Shown here piece by piece: positions 36,701 through 48,700 of a stretch of DNA of 64,000 bases. The notes beneath the pieces are model-generated. The model was not told where the DNA came from, did no database searches, and saw only the letters and a program-made list of their open reading frames with translations. Numbering within the stretch: position 1 is the stretch's first letter; the number at the start of each line of letters is the position of its first letter. Source of the DNA: Norana najaformis (lineage: Eukaryota; Annelida; Clitellata; Crassiclitellata; Hormogastridae). The translations under genes and the position numbers were made by a program. Where the stretch lies: positions 45,325,976-45,389,975 of the forward strand of contig OZ029913.1 in assembly GCA_964023275.1 (NCBI GenBank). The letters are read 5' to 3'.

Positions 36701-39700
36701 TGAAGAATGGGGGTCAACTTCACCAGCTGATATTGGGAAAAATTTTTCAGCTGCTTTTTGTCATATTGGTCAGGCAAATTGAAGAAAATAGTTTGTGATT
36801 TCTGAGATGGCATATTGAAAGCTGTCCTGTAAAGTCTCTACCCAAGTCACAGTCATTATAATAGACTCATTAGGTCACCAATAACTTTCTGAATACAACA
36901 GTGAAAACCTCATGCCTCTATCTGCTCAACTTCTTGAGTTATTTCATGTTGAATATGGCCTCAGAGAACATTTCGCGAAATCGGATACCAATTTTTTCGC
37001 CAACCCCACCTCACTTTAATTTGGTATATCTAAACCAAATTTTGAGATATTGTAATAAAATTTTGTATTTAAGCCTCAAAATGGTGGACAGACACATGGA
37101 GAAATTTTCAGCCAAATCTAAGGTTGAAGGTGGGAAAATGTTAGGAAATTGGTTGATTTCACATGGAATAAGTCTATACTCAGAAAGGAAGAACCAAGCC
37201 AAGAATTTTTCTGAAGCTGGGCATACTGTATGGTAGCATTTGTATAGCAGGAGTTTAAGGAAATTCAAAAAAGTAGGACAAGAACCACCATGAACTGAAC
37301 TTAAAGCAAGATTTATAGATCACCAATGGTATTTGATAAACACTAATCAACAAATTTTGTCTTTTATGCATGTATGTATATATGTATGTATCTTTCTATC
37401 TTTCTAGACACTTATTTGAGCTTGGCTTAAGTACCTCACATAGTGCTGCTTACGTTTGTCTAAGTTGTGTTAAAGTTCATTAAGCACAAAAAGTTAATGA
37501 GTAAGCAGAACTGATCAGATAACTATGAAAATTACCACTGTTGGGCTGCTGTTCACATACAGAGCCCAACCAATGGATTCTTATCTCGAGCTGACAGTTG
37601 ACCCCATGTCAGATCTGGATGAATCGTATTACCTGCGTCAAATAGACAACTCAAAAGAATCCATGTGTCTTGCTAACTGAGCCACCCCATTTAAACGAAT
37701 TGTTATTTCTTGTATGTTAAAACGTTTCTTACTACTTTACAGACAGAGAGAGATGTCAGCGTAAGACAGAGGGCAGTTGATCTTCTGTATGCGATGTGTG
37801 ATCGTTCAAATGTGCAAGAAATTGTCTCTGAGATGCTGACTTACCTGGAGACAGCAGATTATTCCATCAGAGAAGAAATGGTGAGATGCCTTATTCAGAC
37901 AGATGCCTTTATGTATGTATGTATGTATGTGTATGTATGCATGTATCAGAACATTTATATACTGCCTTTTAAGAACTTCACAAAGCTGCTTGTGAGGCAT
38001 AGTGGCCAGTTGCTTGAGCACTCGCCATATAACATGGAGATCTGGGTTTAAGGATTGCTTATTTCAGAAATGCTCATACTAGTAATGTTCTGAGTCTAAT
38101 AGAGCCTTTATGAGGTCATTTCAGAAGTGAAGTACAACACCCTATGCGACAGTGCAATGTGCCAAGAATGCTCAGGCCATTTATATCTAGAAACATTTCT
38201 GCACTGTGGCAGATCAACCACTGCAGAAGCCATATACTGCACCATGAAAGTCTTAGCTTGGGGTTCTAAAAGATCACACCAAGTGGAAGCTTGTTCCACA
38301 ACCATCGCAAAAGTCCTGTGTTGTGATGGTTGTTTCTGTGTTTGAATTCTGTTGTCGTTATGTAAGTCATTTAATGAATGTTTAAAATCAAGTCTCTTAT
38401 ATTCTGCTGAATTTCTGGAAACTCTGGAAATTTGCGTTTACTAGGATCTTGAGTCCATTGTAAGACTTGCCATTTACTTGTTCTGTGTGGTGAAAGTAGC
38501 ATAATTTGAAATCTGAGCAAGTAGTTAACGTTTGAAGGCTGAGATTTTTTAAATGACTTATTTATTTGACACAGGTTTTGAAAGTGGCCATACTTGCTGA
38601 GAAGTATGCTGTGGACTACACATGGTATGTGGATACCATACTGAACCTGATCAGGGTGGCTGGAGATTATGTCAGTGAAGAGGTAAAAGGCTAATTGAAA
38701 TGTCTTAGGTATTTATTTAAATGGACTGGACGTGGACTGGCTTGAAACATTTTCTCAAATTCAGTTTCTGCTTTGGGTAGCTTTGAAGTCAGAAATTTTA
38801 TGGTGTAAATCAACTAGACTGAGTGCAGTTTGTGACAGATTGATTGATCAGTTGATTAACTGATATTTGCTTGTCTTTTTTGTTTTAGGTTTGGTATCGA
38901 GTGATACAGATAGTTATTAATCGTGATGACGTTCAAGGTTATGCAGCTAAGACTGTGTTTGAGGTTTGTGGAATAATCTTAAAACCTTCTGCAAAAGATC
39001 CTAAATCTCTGAAAACTTAAAAAGTACCTAGATTCTAGTGCCTAATATCTGCCTCAGATGTTTCTGGAACAGTAAAGCTGGGAAGTTTTGTTAATAAATA
39101 AATTTTGCAATTCCTGCCATTTCTTTGTTGGTGTGAATAGTTAATAGGCAGCCTGTATGGTAACAGTCCAGGAAGCTGATCAGTGGACTTCTGAACTGCA
39201 GGAGTCCCATGAGAGATGGGTAAGCCATTTGCCTTTTATCTCTGCATCTAGGGTTCAAATCTCAGTGTCATGCAAAATTGTTAACGTATTGTGAAACAAT
39301 AAAACGTGTAATGATAGGTCATTGGATCGCTATTGACATGCACATGCTTGAACCAAAAGATCCCTGAACTCTTGGGTCTGCTCTGAGGACTGCTAATGAT
39401 ATTGGTATGTCATAAGTAAATGGTGACTTTAACTTACTTTACTACCTTCACTGTGCATATCTGGACATTAATATCTTTAGGAGATTGTCTATGTTTGAGC
39501 ATTGATATTCATTGATGTGCATACATCGTGAGTGTGTTGCTTTGTTTTAAAGGCTCTGCAGGCCCCAGCCTGTCATGAGAACATGGTCAAAGTTGGCGGC
39601 TACATTCTGGGGGAATTTGGAAATCTGATAGCCGGTGATCCACGGTCAAGGTGCAGTTACCTGCCAGTTGATTCCTCTTATGTGTATTCAGGCATGGTTT

Positions 39701-42700
39701 TGGAGAAGCTGGATTCTCCATGCATGAACTGTGTTGAATTCATGTTTCTTCTGCTTCCACTTCTCAGTTAATCTTTCCCAGCTTACTTATCCACCACATC
39801 CTGCCTTCTGATCTGTACGACGTTAATATACAGATTATGATTTCTGCCTGCATTTTCGTTTTGATGCAACCATTGCTCTGATCTAATCTAATGCAAATGA
39901 AGGCTGCTTACTTACTTACTTGACTTCTGTAGCACCATTATCTTAATCTACAAGGCATCAGTCGATGGTCACTTCCAGAGAAAACGTAGTAAAATCGTGA
40001 TCTGTTCGAGAAGTCCGGTTGAAAGAAATATTGTGATATTATATATTTGATAAGGGTATTCAGTGTAGTTTCCAGCAGTGTTGTATGCTAGACTTAAATA
40101 TTCAAGACCAAGACAAGACCAAGGCAGTGGGATACCAAGACTGAGACCATGACTGAGACTGTGAGGTACCAAGACTGAGACCAAGCCCAAGACAAAAGGT
40201 CCGGGGCAGACAAAGGCCGAGGCTTTTCAGAATGAAGTCCAAATGGTAGAAAAGAATAAACCATAAACAGCTACTCACGTATCATACTCTGAGCTTGATT
40301 GTTTTAAACACTAAGTGCTTCCAGAGGATTCCACTTTGAATCTCAAAATTCTTTTCCTTACAAGTGTTCCTTCACTGTTTGCAGTATTTTTATGTGATAT
40401 GTGAATTGTTTTGAGATACTCAGTAACAGTCGAATTCAGTAACACGATCATAACCCTTTCTCTTTTGTTAGAGCATTGTCATAAGTTGAACACACACAGA
40501 GAGGTTCTCCTCAATGTCTTTCCAGGTGGACATCAACTCTCTTTTGTTTTCATAGAACTCTGAACAAAGTTCACCAACTTCTTTAATGTTGACTAATGTG
40601 TGAATTTCTCTATTAAAGTTGGTGTTACTGCAGATGTGATTTGTTGCTGATTGAGAATTAAATACGCTGGATTTAGTACAGTAACAAATTTGCAAAAGTA
40701 TTTATTTAAATAAATAAAGAATATAAATTTGCAACAAGGCTCAATTCTGTGCCCACTGTCTTGAATTGTGGCAGTCCACAAGTTTCTGTACAGGCCCTCT
40801 GCTCCTTTTTACATTATATACGACTCCACTAGGTTCACTATTTGCTGGTAACTCTCTTGACTTGTGCCTTGAAAAACAAATTCGGTTTTTGAAGGATTCA
40901 GAAGAAGTTTAGTACTAGCAGTTCAAGACTGAACATCGCCAGAAAAACTGAAGGAAGTAATTGAAGAGCAGGATTAGATGTGCATCTGTCAAATGAGAGG
41001 AATAGCTGGTATGCCGACGATACCCAGCTATATCTCTCATTCCACACATTTGACTTCCAAGTTTCCAGGTCTTTTTGGAGCAGGCCAGTTTTGTAGCACA
41101 AGAAACAAAGACTGTTTGTGTGGTACTTGTTGAGACAACTTGTTCAAGACAGAACAAGACTTTTGTTCCAAGACAGTTTCGAAAGACCAAGACATGACCT
41201 CAATACTGAGGCTGAGACCAGTGTAAATAGGTTCCAAAGACAGAACAAGACTAAGACAGCAAAAGACTCGTCTCGAGACCAAGACTGAGTCTCAAGATCA
41301 TACAACCCTGGTTTCACGATTAGGTTAGTAAGTAAATTAATAAGTAATGTTGGTAATTGTTTATATTATTCAGTAAATAATTTTGGTAATTATATTAACA
41401 ATTTAAATTATGTTGATATTTTATTTATATATTTGTATATGTTTGGGTGTTGTGATGACTTATTGTCATTGATGTATAGGCTTTTTACCTCAATTTCAGT
41501 GGTTTGAATCCTTAGGTTTTATTGTAAGGAAATGTTTGAAAGGTTTGGATTAGTGTTGTGGTGTTTAGATTTCTTCCAAGAGTTCAGAGAACATCTGGAC
41601 TCTGTAGTGCGCTGCTGAGAAATGTTTGTTTTGGTCCATCTGGGCATTTTCCTGATTAGTCGAGCATTTGTCTTATAACATGTAAAGTACAGATTCAAGC
41701 CTTGCCAAGGCAGTCACTGTGCAAAGACTGAGCAGGTCATTTGCTCAGAACAGCTTAGTGCCTCTGACTGATGCTTAGGAAGTGGTGCTACATAAATGCC
41801 TCTGATTCTAGTTTGACATCTGTAATGTTTATTGTTATTATTATTATTGTTGTTGTTGTTTTTCTTATTATTATTAGTAGTAGTAGTGGTAGCAGCAGCA
41901 GCAGTAGTATCCAGAAATGCTGATGTATGCTTTCTTCTTCTGTGCTCTGTTGATATCATGTCTGCATGTGTGTGTGTGTGTGCTTTTGGATATTTGCACA
42001 GAACCATTTAAGCGGTGAGAAAAGTGCTTTTATGTGTACTTATATGTACTTTTCAATACTTATTTCAGCCCAGCCACACAGTTCCATCTTCTTCATTCCA
42101 AATTCCATTTGTGCAGTGGACCAACACGACAGCTGCTTCTCTCCACCTACATCAAGTTTGTGAATCTGTTTGGTGAAATCAAACCAGAGATTCAGGATGT
42201 GAGTTCTGATCTCCATGTCTCATAAGAACTTCGCCACAATGAATCTTTGCTCACTGCCTCCAACTTTTTGTTATTCTTCTCTTTCTCTTCTCTCATTTAA
42301 CAAATACATATTTACAAAATTGTTTCTGTTTTGATGTTGAAGACTTATTTCTCTAGCTACCTTAGCTCTTGAGGTGAATTCATTAATTGGCATGATGCAG
42401 GTGTCAGCTTAATAATAATAAAAATAATAGTTGTAAAGGGTGCTATATAAATTTCATCATTACATTACAGTACACCCTTAAAATAGGTCTGCTAGCAGCC
42501 ACATTCAGTGTGATTGAAAAGGTGCTGTATCAATGCTCTGATGAATGCCTGAATGATTGAATGTGTAAAATATCTGCAGCCTAAATTTGTGACTAAACTG
42601 TTGTCTATTAACATGCCACAGTACTATTACTTTAAGATTGTAGTACTGGTGATATTTTAAAGAAATCTTTTTATCTGTATAACGTGTGACATGATGAACT

Positions 42701-45700
42701 GTATGTTTTGTGACAAATAGTGCAGAGTACAGGTTATTTCAAGATGGTCACTGTGCAGATGGAGCCAATATGCAGCACATGTTTGCACAGCTTCATCAGT
42801 TTTTGCCTTGTGCATTAAAAAGTATCTTTAATCTGATCTAAAAACTTCTATAGCACCACTGAGGTAATGTGCGGGGCATCAGATAATGAATGTTTCTAAG
42901 TAAAATTTATGTGTATGGCAAAATTATGAATGAGTTTGGTTGAAGTGCACAAGCTCAGTACAGGGAAGCAGGCACAGTAGGAAATGTGAGATGTAAGAAA
43001 TGTTACTGTACCTGAGAAAACCCTGACAAAGTCAAAAAAGTTAATTTGTGATAAATGCGCTTCGGAGGCAAGTAGGCATAAAAAGTATCGAAATGAGTTC
43101 TGTGCATTGTTATGTTTGTTGTTATGTTAACTACCAAAATGTAAGTCTTTATGTACTGTTTTGCTAAGTATTGTTGTTTTAAATTTTATTGTGATGCTCT
43201 TGCAACAAAAACTTAGTTTAACATGTCCTTTAGGGCCCTAATTTCCAGTTATGTGCATCAGTTATTAAGGCAAATTACCAAGTCATGTAAATATTCATCT
43301 TAACCAGTTTTTTTCTGGAGATTTCGTTGGTGGCAACCTCAGAGGCATATGAATACGCTCTGCTGATAAACATTCAAGACCCTTAGGCACATTGACTGAG
43401 TTTTAGTCTAAGTTATGGTTAACTTGAACTCGGGATGTTTCAGAAGTAGCTGTGAAGAGACCTACATCTTTAAACAATTATAACTTTTCTACTGTTTGTC
43501 ATAGAAACGTGCAGTTTTCACCTATTATTATTATTATTCAGAAGTTTCGGCCACATCCAGTGGAGTAGGTGAACCAAGTTTGATTTTTTTCTGACTTTGT
43601 GAGGGTTTACTTGAATTAAATAGAATTTGGATGTTCCTTTTTACATCTGTTCTTTTTTTGATTCTTCTGTGAACTGCTATGTTCCATTAGAACTTACATC
43701 TGTTCTTTGGTTGGTTCTTCTGTAAATAGGTATGTTGTTTCTTTCATCTGTTCTGTTGTTGGTTATTCTGTAAAACGCTGGAAACTGGTGTGTTCTTTCC
43801 TGTGTTTTGTTGTTGTTTCTTTTGTAAATTGGTATCTTTTTTCTTGCATCTTTTCTTTTGCTGGTTATTCTGCAAAGTTGTATGGTAGTTATACATTTGT
43901 TGTTTCTGTTCTCTGTTCTGCTCACTGGTGGAAAAATTCTCTGCTTGTCGTTCTCCAGGTCTTAAAGAACGAGAATAACACACGCAATGCTGATGTTGAA
44001 ATTCAACAGAGGTCCATCGAATACCTACAGCTGAGCAAAACAGCTACAACTGATGTCCTCGTAAGTCACTAAAGATCAGGGTTTGTTGTTGTTTGTTTGG
44101 CAAATAGTATTGCAGATGAGGACATTAAACTTTCCTTACCTTACACTAAAGAGGTTCTTAGTAGATGCTATATAGATAACCAGATACAATGGTACATGCA
44201 TGAATACAAATATACACTGAGTAATATAATGTGCTATACATATACACATATCTGTACACATGCACAGCTTAACATAGTGGGATTTCATATGCTGAGATGC
44301 TCCGCTGCCCCCATATGATGTCAGTTGCTGATGCTGACTAGTGATGCATCTAGCACTGATGGCTAGGGACTTGAGGAAGGCAGTTCATGGTAGATTGACT
44401 CTCTGCTGGAGGACAAATAAGAGATTTAACCTAAAGAGGGTTGAAAATATAACATGACCTTTTGTAGTGTAAAGAAAAAGTAAAGAAAGTTTTCAGTGAA
44501 GGGCAGTTTTTTCTGCATTTTGCAAACTATCCAGGGCTGTCCAGGGCTGCAGTTTTGGTCACTTCAGGTTAGTTGGCCAGGAACCTGGGTTGTCCTGGAC
44601 TTACTGGAGTTCCTTGTAACTCAGAGGCATCAGAAAATGAAATGAGTGGCTTCTAGACAGTCCACTATGTGATAGTCGATACTTCATGTTGGTTTCCCAA
44701 AGCTTCTAATTTCTGCCCTCACTTCCAACATTCACTGCCACCGCTTTTGGTCAAAGACGATGCAACATTAATTATATGAAATTTAGCTAAAGGTCAGACT
44801 GAGCGAGTGATTGGTATGGGATTGGGTTTTTTAAAATCCAATGTTTTTTCACATAGGCCACGGTGCTGGAGGAGATGCCACCATTCCAGGAGAGGGAGTC
44901 ATCGATCCTGGCTAAGCTGAAGAAGAAGCGGCCAGACAAAGTCAATGCCAACATTGATCGTCATCCAACGAACTCACCAATTCCCACAAATGCACTGGCA
45001 CCAAAGGCACAGGAACTTACTGCTGTACGTCTTTGCAGTTTACCACGCTATTCTTAAAAGAGGCAATATAAATGTTTGCTTACATAAGGATGCAGAAATT
45101 CATCCAGATGAGCAGCTGCAACCAGTCTGTAGGCCAGTGTTGTCGGTTTAATCCCAGCTCTTTTCACAACATGTTCAGCACATTTGTAACCATGCCAGAG
45201 TAAGCCTCAAAAAGTCGGAAAAATTTATTTGCGAGAAATGTGCTCAAAAGGAAAGTAGGCATAAAATGGGTCAAAATGAGTCCTTGCATATTTATATTCC
45301 TTACTCTGTTAGCTAACAAACTAAAAACGTTCATGACCTCTAGGCTCTGTAAGTTAGGTCAGGTCATAGTTAATGGTAAACTTTAACTCATGATTGTTCA
45401 AACGTAGCCATTAAGAGACGTACATGTTTAAAAATAGTAGATTTTACAGATAGAAATGTGATAAAAACTTGCAGTTTTCAATTAATTATTCAACAGTTCT
45501 GACCCAATTCAGTGGATTATCACACCAAGTTTTACTTTTTCCAAATTTGTGAGGATTTTCTCAGGCACGGTCATATTTTACAGCAATGTATATAATGTAA
45601 TGCATAAAATTAAATTATTTTACCAGTACGTCTTCAGCTTCAAGAACTCAACTAAATCATTTTTGACCTGTCTTGTACACCGCAGCCTCGTTATAACAAG

Positions 45701-48700
45701 GTAGTTGGTAGATATAACATGGGTCCGTGTCTAGTACCACGTTATGGCAAGGGTGCATTAAACTGGTATGGTATTTTATGACCAAACTTTCCATTTATGC
45801 TTGTGTAGCTGTGTATTTGCGGCTTGTTTTGTGCTTATGAAAGCACTGGAATGAGATAATGTCATGGAAGAAGAGTCTTCAAGCCAGTCACTACAGGCAT
45901 CAATGGACTTGTTAAGGTTATCAGAAAATTACAAATTGCCCTTTCGAATGGAGCTTCCAGATCTGGAAAACCTATGTTTAATTCAGTACTGCGTTTTGAA
46001 GTGGAAGCGATTTTTAATAAATTCAGTTAAATGCTTTGTATTCTTTGTTTTGAATTTCTGCTTCCAGGTGCTATGGGCTGCGTGTATGGAGTGCCTTAGA
46101 TGAATTTATGTGGCATAATTAGTTTAGATATAATAAGTACATACATAACACCTTAAAATTAGCTTTTACATGAATAAACAATACGTAATACAGACATTTT
46201 GCTTCATTAATGCAAAGATCCGTACTAATTTTTGCCTGGGTTTGGCCATTTCTATGTCTTTTGATTGCATAACTTCTTCTGCACAGAGTAGGCCTTTCTT
46301 TTTCCAAATTTTTTAAAATATCTTTCTAAAGAAAGTAAAACTTTATTGCATTGCATTTGTCTAGTGGTTTACATTAGCTGTTGTCCTTGGAGACTTAAAT
46401 AGATTGTTTTTGGCAACACAACCATGCAAACGGTAGAACAAGAATCTCATATGTATCTTGGATCTGAGAGTTTTGTACCAGGAAAAGTCTTACAAAAGTA
46501 TGACATCGATGCTTTATGATGGCTACGTATCTTGGTATATTATGCGTTTTACCTATTGTCAGCTCGACAAACATTGAGAAAGAAAGATCGGCACTTCAGT
46601 CAGGACAGGCATTACCATTTCAATGCTATACTAGTTTTTCTTCAAAAGAGCATGTGTATGCATAGGTAAATTTGGGATCCATTGCTGTGACCATGTTATA
46701 CCCGAATTTGCGTTATATCAATGTGTGTTACAGCGAGACAGCGTATATATCTTTGTGATATGGTTGGGTGTCTTATTGACCGTATCCTGCCTTGGTTTTG
46801 TCAGTGCCTTAAAGCCATCTTGGTTCATGGTGGATTGGTCTAGTTGGGTCACGAGCACCGCATGACTGCATAACGTCCGCGGGTCATTGGTTTGTCTGCG
46901 TCATTTCGACAGATTATTCATCTAAACGCTAAATTTGCTAGAAAATTCTGGCACATTTTAACTATTTCACTACAGGATTGGCTGATATTAATGGGATTAA
47001 TAATTCTGTAACATTCTCTGGAAATTTCAAATGTGCCATTATCATGATGCAGAAGGCATCGGCCGAAGGTTGCTTTTAAGCAAAATCACGTTCTGAAATT
47101 GCAATCCATTGGACAGAACTAGTTGAGGTCCTGGGATCCCAGAGACCGGAAGATGGGCTGTGGTTGATAAGCAAGCCAAAAAATTAGACCGGTCCAGACC
47201 TGAAGTACTTTACAGAACATAGATTTTGGACAGAAACAGTAGCAAATTACGCAACCTTGGGTCAACAACTGAGAAAGATGGGTACCTAGCGATGTTCTGA
47301 CTCAGAGTAAAACATGAGGCCAAAGCAGCCATTTTAATATGAGTAGATATGTAAGTCTGAGGGTTGAGCAAGGCCAAAAGGTAAGTTGGCAGCCAGTGTG
47401 TGTTACCTTGTACACTACGAGACATGTTTTAAACTGGATTCTCTGTGCGGTGAGAAGCCAGTGCAGTGATTGCAGTTGGAATTTGGGTGCCATCCAAGCC
47501 TCTAAGCCTCTGCAGATTCAGGAACAGATACGGATATGATTAGTTGTCAAAATGGTTTGGAGAAAATCTTCCAGAAAAAGGCATAGTTTCTTCAGAAGTT
47601 GGTGGTAGACCAAAGGACCATAGCAAGAGGGAAGGCAACCCTAAGGGAAGGAGAAATTGGCAACAGAAAAAATGATGGGGTCCAAAACATCTGAGCATTC
47701 CTTATGAAGGGTGGTTGGAATGAGGTCCAGAGCTGATTGATTGTTGGGGACAACAGGATGAGCTTCTGAATTCAGACAGAGTTTAAAGAAGCTGAAGACA
47801 TGTGAAGTAGAGTTTGGGATGGAAAAGCCACCAAAAGAAGCATTTTTGAGAGTTACTCTGATGGCTGTGATTTTATACTGGAAATGGTGCACTTATACAT
47901 GTATAGTGGCACTTCAAAGATATTTATTTCTCGGTGGTACTTTGTAATTGGAAACTTGCATATTGCCACTTCAAGATAAACTAATCAGAGGCACTATGCA
48001 CAACCCTAAATGATGTTAATTGTCATTAAGGACAGAAGGTTCATCAATATGCATACAATGCTCAGATGACTAGAAGAGTAACCAGTGACAGGTTCCCACA
48101 TGCCAGAGCTGACAGAACCCAACCAACGGATTCCTAATAGTTGGAAATGTTCAGCACGTTCAGAGTTCCTGAAGCCCATTTCATTGAGTATCAGGAATGA
48201 TGACAGGCAATTTTGATCCATCACCGATAGCGCACAGTTGTCTCAGTGTCCAACATCCATTGTAAATGGAAGATGACATGGCGTCCAGATGTCCCTTGAA
48301 CTGCTAGATCTGTGCAGGACAGACATTTTTTGCCCAGTGGTGGGTAGGTCATAGGTTGAAGGTCAGTGCAACTCCAAAGACTATCTTCACCCTTCCTCCA
48401 TGGAATCCAAGAATTTCTGGTTGCAGACAATGCATTTATGTCTGTAAGTCTGTAAAGATTACTGTTACTGTAGTTTTGCCTTGAACAGCAAAAAGTCCTT
48501 CAATTTCTATCAGCAAAGTCCTCAGTACCTCTGAAGATTTTTTTGAGAGAGACATATTGAGAATGAGCAATTACCTTTTAAGGTAATTGGTGTGTTGGAC
48601 ATCTAATTTGATTGGCTGCACACGTGTTTTGATTTATGTTATATTGAGATCTAAATGCATATGCATAATTGTCATCCAGGCTGTGCTCCATCTTATCTTA

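Noticed and set aside
36901-37268. Open frames of 111 (+) and 85 (-) codons
   Set aside because: They lie in an arm of the 1-kb palindrome, show no protein motif, and are mirrored by the opposite arm.
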